A DNA stretch of 59,945 bases. Origin: Gammaproteobacteria bacterium. Its GTDB lineage: Bacteria; Pseudomonadota; Gammaproteobacteria; SZUA-152. Positions within the stretch are counted from its first letter, which is position 1; each line of letters begins with the position of its first letter. Positions 8,866-16,665 of this stretch are shown piece after piece. The stretch covers positions 1 through 59,945 of the forward strand of contig JAKIUF010000026.1 in the NCBI GenBank assembly GCA_021647705.1, in the 5' to 3' direction. Under the pieces are notes generated by a model. The model was not told the origin of the DNA and did no database searches. It was given only the letters and a program-made list of their open reading frames with translations. A program made the position numbers and the translations under genes.

Positions 8866-10158
8866 ATGATTACTCATTTGACAAAAATTTTATCCACTCT
8901 GGGCCCCGGGTTGCTTTATGCCGGCGCTGCGGTTGGCGTATCACATCTGGTTATGTCCACCAAAGCAGGAGCAAGCTATCAGTATGTTTTTCTTCTGCTG
9001 ATCCCTCTGATTCATCTCATCAAATATCCGTTCTATAAATTCGGTCCTCAATATACCGCCCTGACCGGACGTAATATTTTGCATGGATATTATGATCTTG
9101 GAAAATGGGCACTGGCAATTTATGTCATCATGACCGTGTTATCCATGTGCCTGATTCAGGCTGCGGTGACCATTGTTACCAGTTCAATCGCCATTCATTT
9201 TTTTGGGCTTCAAGTGCCCGCAGAATATATGCCCCATATTCCTGCGATCATGATTCTCCTTGCCGCAGCGATCATTTTATATATTGGCCAGTACAGCGTA
9301 TTGGATAAAGTGATGAAAGTGGTCATCATTATTTTAACTCTGACCACTATTATCGCACTGACCACGGTTTTGTTAATGGCCCCCGGCGGTATTCACCCTG
9401 ATGCATCACCAATCTTCAGTTTTTATGAATACGCGGATATTATTTTCCTGGCAGCTTTTCTCGGCTGGATGCCTGCCCCCATGGACGTTAGTGTTTGGCA
9501 TTCAGTTTGGTCTGAAGAAGCTAACCGAAACAATGGAACCCGTGCATCTCTGCGGAAAGCAATGCTGGACTTCCGGGTGGGATTCTTTGGCACCGCCCTT
9601 TTGGCCATGGCCTTTTTATTGTTAGGTGCATTGGTCATGTTTGGCAGCGACGAACCACCGTCGGCAATCGGATCTGTTTTTGCGGGCCAGCTTATCACTA
9701 TGTATACGGACTCGTTGGGTAGCTGGGCATATCCATTGATCGGCATAGCCGCCTTGGCGACGATGTTCAGTACCACGCTGACGTGCCTGGACGCTTATCC
9801 TCGAACATTGCAGGAAAGTTACTGCATCTGGAAAAACAAAGGTGACCCCAAGCCTCGGAGAAGCACCTCAAAAACAGTGTATCGCACCATATTGCTGGCA
9901 GCGGTGGTTGGCACCATCAGCGTATTTCTAATCATCAAAAACGTGTCAGGTGCCATGGGCCTGATCGTTACCATTGCCACCGTTGTTTCTTTTGTGTCAG
10001 CACCCGTTATTGCCTATATCAATTTCAGGGTGATGCACGGCAATACTATCCAGGAAGCTGACAGGCCCAATGGTTTGATGACTTTATGGAGTCGTTTTGG
10101 GATAACCATTATGACACTGTTCAGCCTTGGCTACCTGTGGTTAATTGTGACGAAATAA
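8866..10158 (+). CDS. NRAMP-fold transporter, non-canonical (first copy)
   Basis: A 430-residue inner-membrane carrier with about 11-12 hydrophobic segments and the NRAMP/APC-fold layout. A GGAGG ribosome site sits five bases before the ATG. In true Nramp metal transporters TM1 has DPGN and TM6 has MPH. Here the corresponding TM1 stretch reads LYAGAAVGVSHLV and the TM6 stretch GWMPAPMDVSVW, so the metal-binding Asp/Asn and His are not present in the usual form. It may carry a different ion or an organic substrate. The position directly after a BtsSR pair and a predicted BtsR site suggests pyruvate-linked control (inference). The 310 bp before it (8556-8865) hold that operator and no gene. Confidence 0.8.
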   Translation: MITHLTKILSTLGPGLLYAGAAVGVSHLVMSTKAGASYQYVFLLLIPLIHLIKYPFYKFGPQYTALTGRNILHGYYDLGKWALAIYVIMTVLSMCLIQAAVTIVTSSIAIHFFGLQVPAEYMPHIPAIMILLAAAIILYIGQYSVLDKVMKVVIIILTLTTIIALTTVLLMAPGGIHPDASPIFSFYEYADIIFLAAFLGWMPAPMDVSVWHSVWSEEANRNNGTRASLRKAMLDFRVGFFGTALLAMAFLLLGALVMFGSDEPPSAIGSVFAGQLITMYTDSLGSWAYPLIGIAALATMFSTTLTCLDAYPRTLQESYCIWKNKGDPKPRRSTSKTVYRTILLAAVVGTISVFLIIKNVSGAMGLIVTIATVVSFVSAPVIAYINFRVMHGNTIQEADRPNGLMTLWSRFGITIMTLFSLGYLWLIVTK

Positions 10159-10252
10159 GATGGCATATAAAACCGGAGAAATAGCACATGTGTGTTCCTG
10201 TTATGCTAACCGGCAACATAAATGGTTTGTTTTTCGATTTCGGAAATAAAAT

Positions 10253-11506
10253 ATGTCACAAATCACAATTAAAAATAGCCGGCCCAGCCTGTTCGCGATT
10301 ATTCTCCCTGGGATTCTTATTGCCGCCACAGGAGTCGGAGCTGGTGACCTGGCAACCGCCAGTTTTGCAGGAAGCCAATTGGGGCTGGCCATTTTGTGGG
10401 CAGTGGTTATCGGTTCTGTTTTTAAACTCGTACTCACCGAAGGTTTGGCTCGCTGGCAGCTCGTCACCGGACAATCGCTGTTAGAAGGGCTGGCACAAAG
10501 CCTGGGACCGGTTTTCGCCTGGCTGTTTCTGCCTTATTTATTATTGTGGTCATTCTTTGTCGGCTCAGCGCTGATGAGTGCATGCGGCGTAACGTTGCAT
10601 GCCCTGTTTCCTCTGTTTGAAGATAGTGCGCAAGCCAAAATCGTGTTCGGTATTATGAGTAGTCTGGCAGGACTGGGGCTGGTTTTGCTGGGCGGTTTCA
10701 AATTATTTGAAAAAATTATGGCATTCAGTATCGCGGTTATGTTTGCTGTAGTACTCGTCACCGCTGCCCTGTTATGGCCGGGAATTGATGGAGTAATACA
10801 GGGACTTCTGGTGCCCGGCATCCCTGATGCAAATGGCAAAGGTGTTGCGTGGACCGTTGCATTGATTGGTGGTGTGGGCGGTACGCTGACAATCCTTTGT
10901 TACGGTTACTGGATACGGGAAAAAAACCGGGACTCTGTTGAGCATATCCGTATCTGCCGTATTGATCTGGCAACCGGCTATTTACTCACGGCGGTGTTTG
11001 GCATCGCCATGGTGATTATTGGCAGCCAACTGGATTTAACCGGCAAAGGTGCCGGGTTAATGGTTACGCTGGCCAATACTCTGGAGCAATCACTGGGGGA
11101 AACTGGGCGCTGGTTATTTCTCATTGGCGCATTTGGCGCAGTGTTCAGCAGCTTGTTTGGCGTATGGCAGGCGGTACCTTATCTGTTTGCCGACATTTAT
11201 CGGCTGTTCATTGACCGGCAGACTGGAGCAACCACCGTCGATACTCAGGGCTGGCCTTATCGGGGCTATTTATTTGCCCTGGCCATTGTCCCCATGCTGG
11301 GACTGATGATGGACTTTAAACACATTCAGCAATTTTACGGCATTGTGGGTGCTGCTTTTTTACCTTTATTGGCCATTGCACTACTGATCATGAATAGCAA
11401 TCGTACGCGACTGGGGAAGTACAGCAATAATTGGCCCAGCCAGACTTTACTCAGTGCTACAGTGATTTTTTTCTTCGGGATGGCGTGGATGAAATGGAGT
11501 GCTTAA
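10253..11506 (+). CDS. NRAMP-fold transporter, non-canonical (second copy)
   Basis: A 417-residue polytopic membrane protein, 94 bp after the first NRAMP-like gene on the same strand and probably cotranscribed. It is a distinct subfamily, not a recent duplicate: TM1 reads PGILIAATGVGAGDLATASF, resembling Nramp relatives often annotated only as divalent metal transporters. An Asp is present (GAGD), but the canonical DPGN is not, and the TM6 region (GGVGGTLTILCYGYW) lacks MPH. The start ATG at 10253 has only a weak GGAA upstream. It could form a functional set with its neighbour, but sequence alone does not show whether either moves metals. Confidence 0.8.
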   Translation: MSQITIKNSRPSLFAIILPGILIAATGVGAGDLATASFAGSQLGLAILWAVVIGSVFKLVLTEGLARWQLVTGQSLLEGLAQSLGPVFAWLFLPYLLLWSFFVGSALMSACGVTLHALFPLFEDSAQAKIVFGIMSSLAGLGLVLLGGFKLFEKIMAFSIAVMFAVVLVTAALLWPGIDGVIQGLLVPGIPDANGKGVAWTVALIGGVGGTLTILCYGYWIREKNRDSVEHIRICRIDLATGYLLTAVFGIAMVIIGSQLDLTGKGAGLMVTLANTLEQSLGETGRWLFLIGAFGAVFSSLFGVWQAVPYLFADIYRLFIDRQTGATTVDTQGWPYRGYLFALAIVPMLGLMMDFKHIQQFYGIVGAAFLPLLAIALLIMNSNRTRLGKYSNNWPSQTLLSATVIFFFGMAWMKWSA

Positions 11507-11652
11507 CGTCAAGAATTCATGATTCCCAGCATCGCCTCCCCAAACATAAGCAACACATCAAATTTTCGATAATGATCAAAAAAACTATGTGTATAATGTA
11601 CTCTACTCAACTTTATACACTTCTACGAAAATAAAAAGTGGCTAAATCAATA

Positions 11653-12666
11653 ATGAACACTCAAGACCTTGAGGAAAAATTGTTAGAGTCTATCAACTGC
11701 AACGATATTTTAGCGATTAAAAACTTGCTTTCTGACAGCATGCCACCCGAAATTCAAAAATCAATGGGCAAAAATATACTGGAAACAGCTCTCGAAAAAG
11801 AGCATTTTTTCCAGGACCACGAAGAAATCATCCAGTATTTAATTGAACAAGGTATCGACACTCGCTATGTCTCTAACTTTGGTTTTACCTACCTTCATAT
11901 TGCAGCAGCATCCAATATATTTTCCATCGTTCAATCATTACTCGACTTAGAACTGGACCCAGCAGCCAGAACATTTCTGGGTTATACCGCAATATTTTAT
12001 GCTGACAGCCCTGAAATGGTAGAATTATTTATCAAAAACAAATCCGGTTCGTTTCAGGATGTCGATGAAAACCAGAACACATTACTTCATCATGCCATCG
12101 TTTATGTTCCAAATTATGAAATGACGTGTTTTTTCATGAAACACATTGATGTCAATTCAAAAAACAATGAAGATGAAACACCACTAATTAAACTGTTGTT
12201 ATCGAAAAACTTCCTCGACAAAAGAATCGAAATCATTGACCTGTTGTTAAGCCATGGCGCTGATATCAATTTAGCGGGTAATTATGGTCAGTCACCATTT
12301 TTAACTGCATTAAGAGTTCAAGAAACAGAAGTCGCCGTATTAGAAAAGCTGATTCAGTCTGGCGCGGATATTCATCGATTAGATGAAGGTGGAGGACATG
12401 CGATACATTATGCTGCCGCAATGGATTTAGATTATCTGAAATTTATGCTTCAACAAAAAGTGGATATAAATACGTTGACGATAGAAAAACAACAGACTCC
12501 ACTCATGATTGCGGCGATGTACAATCAACAGGATACTGTTGAGTATTTACTGGATCAAGGGGCTGACATCAATCTCCGAGACACAAATGGCAAAACCGCG
12601 CTGGATTTTGCTCAAGACAAAGAACTTCCCGGCATCACAGCCCTTTTAAAAGAGAAAGAGGGATAA
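11653..12666 (+). CDS. Ankyrin-repeat protein
   Basis: A protein of about 337 residues built mostly of ankyrin repeats: recognisable units include TYLHIAAASNIFSIVQSLLD, NTLLHHAIVY, IIDLLLSHGADINLAGNYGQ, LEKLIQSGADIHRLDEGG and QTPLMIAAMYNQQDTVEYLL. It has no signal peptide or membrane segment, so it is probably a cytoplasmic protein-binding scaffold; the partner is unknown. The frame can also open at a GTG at 11638; I prefer the ATG at 11653 because AAGTGG sits ahead of it, while the GTG has no Shine-Dalgarno-like sequence. The gene is AT-rich compared with hemL that follows, and stands alone between the transporter genes and a 128-bp inverted-repeat element. Confidence 0.85.
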   Translation: MNTQDLEEKLLESINCNDILAIKNLLSDSMPPEIQKSMGKNILETALEKEHFFQDHEEIIQYLIEQGIDTRYVSNFGFTYLHIAAASNIFSIVQSLLDLELDPAARTFLGYTAIFYADSPEMVELFIKNKSGSFQDVDENQNTLLHHAIVYVPNYEMTCFFMKHIDVNSKNNEDETPLIKLLLSKNFLDKRIEIIDLLLSHGADINLAGNYGQSPFLTALRVQETEVAVLEKLIQSGADIHRLDEGGGHAIHYAAAMDLDYLKFMLQQKVDINTLTIEKQQTPLMIAAMYNQQDTVEYLLDQGADINLRDTNGKTALDFAQDKELPGITALLKEKEG

Positions 12667-12717
12667 TAAGTGGCATAAACCGTAATCCAGACAAGAAGCG
12701 GTTATCTCTCTTTACCT

Positions 12718-12845
12718 GGGGGAGTGTTAACAATCATTTTAAATCCTGCCGGCGCTCATTTGGAATAGCCAAACGTCTCTCCGCTCGCCTTGCCTGACGA
12801 TTTTTCAGACACAACAGGATTGTCAAAATGATTGTTAACACCCCC
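12718..12845. repeat. 128-bp MITE-like element with 31-bp terminal inverted repeats
   Basis: The left end (12718-12748) begins GGGGGAGTGTTAACAATCAT and the right end (12815-12845) is nearly its reverse complement, opening GGGGGTGTTAACAATCATTT when read inward. The 66-bp centre has no gene. It lies in the ankyrin-hemL spacer. No clear target-site duplication is visible. It may be a non-autonomous transposable element or act as a strong hairpin. Confidence 0.75.
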
Positions 12846-12958
12846 TAGTATTTCCCTCATACTCTACCAGTTGCCAGCACCCTCAAAACCCGCCAGAATA
12901 TCGCCCTGTTTGGACAAATTCCATTATAAAACCGGCCCAAAATAACACAGGTAACCTC

Positions 12959-14239
12959 ATGACACGTTCTCACGACCTCTTCGTTGCAGCCCAAACCCAC
13001 ATCCCTGGCGGCGTTAATTCACCCGTGCGCGCCTTCCGTGGTGTAGGCGGCGATCCGGTGTTTTTCAAATCCAGCGAAGGTGCTTACATCACCGATGAAG
13101 ACGATAAACGCTACGTGGACTATGTGGGCTCCTGGGGGCCAATGATTGTTGGCCATTCCCATCCCGAAGTGATCAAGGCCGTGCAGGACGTAGTGGCCAA
13201 TGGCCTGGGTTTTGGTGCCCCGACGGCCATCGAAACCGTCATGGCCGACCGAGTGTGCGAGCTGGTGCCTTCCATGGACATGGTGCGCATGGTCAGCTCT
13301 GGCACTGAAGCCACCATGAGCGCCATTCGTCTGGCACGCGGTTTCACCGGTCGTGACAAAATCGTCAAATTTGAAGGCTGCTATCACGGCCATGCCGATT
13401 CGCTGCTGGTGAAAGCAGGCTCTGGAGCGCTGACTCTTGGCGTACCTACCTCACCGGGTGTGCCCGCAGCACTGGCTTCAGAAACCATTACCCTTACCTA
13501 TAACGACATCGACTCGGTAAAAACCGCTTTCGCCGAAGTGGGTAAAGATGTGGCCTGCATCATTGTTGAGCCGGTGGCAGGCAACATGAACTGCATCCCG
13601 CCCGTGCCCGGCTTCCTCGAAGGCCTGCGTGAAATCTGCGACGAATACGGCAGTGTGCTGATTTTCGACGAGGTAATGACTGGCTTCCGTGTTTCCCTAG
13701 GCGGCGCACAACAGCACTACGGCATCACACCCGACCTCACCACGCTCGGTAAAGTCATCGGCGGCGGCCTACCAGTGGGGGCATTCGGTGGCAAGCGCGC
13801 CATCATGGAACACATCGCACCACTGGGCCCGGTGTATCAGGCCGGTACTTTATCCGGCAACCCCGTATCCATGGCCGCCGGACTCAAAACCCTGGAGCTG
13901 ATTTCCGCACCCGGTTTTCACGACGGGCTCAGCAACGCTGCAACCCAGCTTTGTGAAGGACTGAAAGCACGCGCCAAAGCCGCTGGGATTCCGCTCACCA
14001 CCAATCAGGTCGGCGGCATGTTCGGTTTCTTTTTTAGCGAAGAAGAAACCGTCACTAATTTCGCACAGGTTTCCGCCTGCGATATCGAGCGCTTCCAGAA
14101 ATTCTTCCACGGCATGCTGGACGAAGGCGTGTATCTGGCACCATCAGCCTACGAAACCGGGTTTGTCTCCGCCGCCCACGGCGAAGCGCAAATCACTGCC
14201 ACGCTGGACGCGGCAGAAAAAGTGTTCGCCACTTTATAA
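12959..14239 (+). CDS. hemL: Glutamate-1-semialdehyde 2,1-aminomutase
   Basis: Full-length (426 residues) PLP enzyme that turns glutamate-1-semialdehyde into 5-aminolevulinate, the last step of the C5 route to haem and other tetrapyrroles. The PLP-binding lysine is Lys265 in [12 protein letters not shown], the same number as in E. coli HemL; also seen are [17 protein letters not shown], the [11 protein letters not shown] segment, and [11 protein letters not shown] that holds the cofactor aspartate. It starts at ATG 12959 after AGGT and shares one base (TAATG) with the following RND adaptor gene, an unusual partner for hemL. Confidence 0.97.
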   Translation: MTRSHDLFVAAQTHIPGGVNSPVRAFRGVGGDPVFFKSSEGAYITDEDDKRYVDYVGSWGPMIVGHSHPEVIKAVQDVVANGLGFGAPTAIETVMADRVCELVPSMDMVRMVSSGTEATMSAIRLARGFTGRDKIVKFEGCYHGHADSLLVKAGSGALTLGVPTSPGVPAALASETITLTYNDIDSVKTAFAEVGKDVACIIVEPVAGNMNCIPPVPGFLEGLREICDEYGSVLIFDEVMTGFRVSLGGAQQHYGITPDLTTLGKVIGGGLPVGAFGGKRAIMEHIAPLGPVYQAGTLSGNPVSMAAGLKTLELISAPGFHDGLSNAATQLCEGLKARAKAAGIPLTTNQVGGMFGFFFSEEETVTNFAQVSACDIERFQKFFHGMLDEGVYLAPSAYETGFVSAAHGEAQITATLDAAEKVFATL

Positions 14240-15309
14240 TGGCTATCCTGGCGCGAAAAAAACCGGCATCAACATGGATGCCGGTACATCTGGCGCTGCT
14301 GCTGGCCATCTCGCTCATCGGCCACCCGGTGCTAGCCGACCCTATCCCGGTCGTCAGCAAGCCCTTCTCCACCTTGGCCATTTACCCACAACGTAGCGCC
14401 CCGGCCACCGTGGTCAGTGACAACCACAGCCGTATCAGTGCTGAAATCAGTGCCCGCATTCTCGATATTCCCGTGCGCACAGGCGACCGTGTCAAACAAG
14501 GTGCATTGTTGCTACGCCTCGAACAAGAGGATTTCAAGCTAGCGCTGACACGCGAAAAAGCCGCGCTAACGGCATTAAAAGCAAAGTTGGAACTGGCAGA
14601 ATACGAACTCAAACGAGCCCGGTCATTATCAAAGAAACAAGCGGTATCCGAACAACTGCTCAAACAACGGGAAACCGAGCGCGACGCCCTGCTGGCCGAA
14701 GAACAAGGACAGCAAGCCGCTTACGCCCAGGCACAACGACAGATCGATAAAACCCAAATCCGCGCACCCTTTAATGCCGTCATTGTCGAACGTCTTGCCC
14801 AGACAGGCGAACTTGCCAACCCCGGCACCGCCCTGCTGCGCATCATCGACACTGACAACCTTGAACTGATGGCCAGATTAAGCGCCCAGCAAACCCGTGA
14901 CCTGGAACATTCATTCGCAACAGAAAATACCCGCACAGCAGAATTCGTCAGCTCGGGACAGCGTTATGCACTCACATTACGCACCATCACCCCGGTGATA
15001 GATACCCGTGCTCGCACCCGGGAAGCGCGCCTGCGTTTCACCGGTAAAAAGCCCCTGCCCGGTACCACGGGCCAATTGGTCTGGTCGCCGCAGCAAGCCA
15101 GCCTGCCAGCAGACCTCATCAGCCAACGTGACGGCAAACTCGGCGTGTTTATTCAGGCAGACAACAAAGCCCGTTTTATGGCGCTGCCCCAGGCCAAAAC
15201 CGGTCAGCCCACAATAATCAGCGGACTCAAACCGGATACTCTCATCATCACCAAAGGCCATTATCGTTTACGGGATGGTGATGCGATATCCCTGACCAAT
15301 ACACCCTAA
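14239..15309 (+). CDS. RND efflux periplasmic adaptor (HlyD/MFP family)
   Basis: A 356-residue membrane-fusion protein. An N-terminal signal sequence runs to about residue 33 (ALLLAISLIGHPVLA). It is followed by the first half of a barrel-sandwich domain (ISAEISARILDIPVRTGDRVKQGALLLRLE), a coiled-coil hairpin (about 95-160), the second half (IRAPFNAVIVERLAQTGELANPGTALLRI) and beta-barrel/membrane-proximal domains. Adaptors link an inner-membrane RND pump to an outer-membrane channel. No permease follows here: the only RND permease in the window is at 38267 and has no adaptor of its own. The gene overlaps the hemL stop by one base, so the two are probably cotranscribed. Confidence 0.88.
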   Translation: MAILARKKPASTWMPVHLALLLAISLIGHPVLADPIPVVSKPFSTLAIYPQRSAPATVVSDNHSRISAEISARILDIPVRTGDRVKQGALLLRLEQEDFKLALTREKAALTALKAKLELAEYELKRARSLSKKQAVSEQLLKQRETERDALLAEEQGQQAAYAQAQRQIDKTQIRAPFNAVIVERLAQTGELANPGTALLRIIDTDNLELMARLSAQQTRDLEHSFATENTRTAEFVSSGQRYALTLRTITPVIDTRARTREARLRFTGKKPLPGTTGQLVWSPQQASLPADLISQRDGKLGVFIQADNKARFMALPQAKTGQPTIISGLKPDTLIITKGHYRLRDGDAISLTNTP

Positions 15310-15329
15310 ATACCATCCGGTTTGACCCA

Positions 15330-15521
15330 TTATGCAACCCGTACCATCGGATCACGACAATCCACGTAATCGGCCGACTCGCTTCCCTGAATCTGCACAA
15401 GGTACCAGTCCCGACACACCTGCTGTGCCTCCTCAACACTGGGAAACGTCCATAACACCGTGCCATTATCCGCCATTAACGTTGCCGTTTTATTAGGCCA
15501 TTCCCTGATAAAAAAAGTCAT
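15330..15521 (-). CDS. Small conserved-looking hypothetical protein
   Basis: A 63-residue cytoplasmic protein, unrecognised. It reads MTFFIREWPNKTATLMADNG, then a WTFPSVEEAQQVCRDWY stretch. The ATG at 15521 is preceded by AGAGGAA at good spacing, which is the best argument that it is real. It lies convergent to the RND adaptor gene, with 20 bp between stops. The balanced composition and predicted sheet-helix pattern look like a true small protein; function unknown. Confidence 0.6.
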   Translation of the reverse strand: MTFFIREWPNKTATLMADNGTVLWTFPSVEEAQQVCRDWYLVQIQGSESADYVDCRDPMVRVA

Positions 15522-15631
15522 TATTAATTCCTCTTTCGGTTGTAGTGACGCAATCGATTTTGGGGATATAACATGAACCTTTCATGGCGATTATATGAAT
15601 TTTCTGTGAAAAAACAGCCGAGAGTATTAAC

Positions 15632-16363
15632 ATGAAAAAGCGACATGATTTACTTCTGATCCTTATCATTTTTTTTCTGACTGCCAGTTCACCTGCCTAT
15701 ACCGATACACGCCACTCGATAAAAAGCACCTTGAATGTACAGGCATTTCCTGGTTTTGAAATTAACAAAAACAAAACGAGTGCCACACTCACCGGTTATG
15801 AATATCAGGCCATTGAAGGCAAAACAATAAAACTGGAAAACTGCAATCAAGCCATAAACACCAATTCATCTATAGTGGCCGATTTTGAATATTTTCGGTT
15901 TAAACAATTAGTGATTTCATGTATTGCCATTCAACAATTTGCAAAAGCAACGGATGCCAAAATTACCTGGTTTCCTGAAAAACCAGATATGTCATTTTAT
16001 GCTGAACTGCCCGCCATTGTTAAACCACTTTTACACAAAAACGAGCCCAGTCAACTTGGCAAAAAAACACTTGGCAACTACATCATTGAAACAAACATTT
16101 CGATTGAAATGGATAACATGGCAAAAATCATCAATAGCGAAGATGAAATTTATGTCACCCTGCTTGCCCGAGGTGATTTTACCCATGATGGCATCGAAGA
16201 TTTACTGATTAAAACCGAATGGTATGCTCGTAAAGCATTTGGCAAACATGCTGACTTGTTAATATTAACCAGAACATCCAAAAAGGCGCTGGTCAATGTC
16301 TACTGGAGGTTAAATCCCCCCCCCCCCGACACTAAAATGATGCTGGACTCCAATATTCTCTGA
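15632..16363 (+). CDS. Secreted/periplasmic hypothetical protein with C-tract near the 3' end
   Basis: A 243-residue protein with a clear signal peptide (MKKRHDLLLILIIFFLTASS, cleavage probably after SPAYT or nearby). I do not recognise a family. Residues around 187-197 read RGDFTHDGIEDLL, resembling a calcium-binding FG-GAP or dockerin-like D-x-D-x-D loop. The last 20 codons contain a run of twelve C residues (16316-16327) that encodes NPPPPD; a change of one base in this run would alter the C-terminus. The ATG at 15632 has GAGAG upstream. The gene borders the Dnd island. Confidence 0.7.
   Translation: MKKRHDLLLILIIFFLTASSPAYTDTRHSIKSTLNVQAFPGFEINKNKTSATLTGYEYQAIEGKTIKLENCNQAINTNSSIVADFEYFRFKQLVISCIAIQQFAKATDAKITWFPEKPDMSFYAELPAIVKPLLHKNEPSQLGKKTLGNYIIETNISIEMDNMAKIINSEDEIYVTLLARGDFTHDGIEDLLIKTEWYARKAFGKHADLLILTRTSKKALVNVYWRLNPPPPDTKMMLDSNIL
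16316..16327 (+). repeat. Homopolymeric tract of 12 C within a coding region
   Basis: Twelve consecutive C residues lie 36 bases before the stop of the secreted protein gene. Tracts of this length are prone to slippage in replication and in sequencing. They can act as contingency switches for surface proteins. Confidence 0.9.
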
Positions 16364-16665
16364 TCACCACAACCACCAATTGGACGGTAATAATATTTCA
16401 ACTCTTCGCTGTTCCGATTTGGTGCGCTTTGGGCATGAGGCTGTATATGCCCCAGCCAAATTCCATTGGAATATTTTCCTCCGGCAGAACAGTGCTATAT
16501 ACGGACATCGAGATTTTGTGATTGTGAAGAACGGGTACCAAAACCAGGTGCTTTGGGCAAAGATGGGCTAAAGCTGAGATGCAAAACAGGAAAATTATTA
16601 CGTGCATGTTCCTTAGAGATCATACTGGTATATCTGGGAAAAATATTCTCGGGCATCATTCGTAC
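16364..16665. other. Gene-free left flank of the Dnd island
   Basis: About 300 bases between the secreted-protein gene and the convergent end of the Dnd methyltransferase gene. I see no gene, tRNA or attachment site. A GGTGC-GCTTTGGGCA-like phrase occurs twice (about 16420 and 16547) but is too degenerate to call a repeat. Confidence 0.5.
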
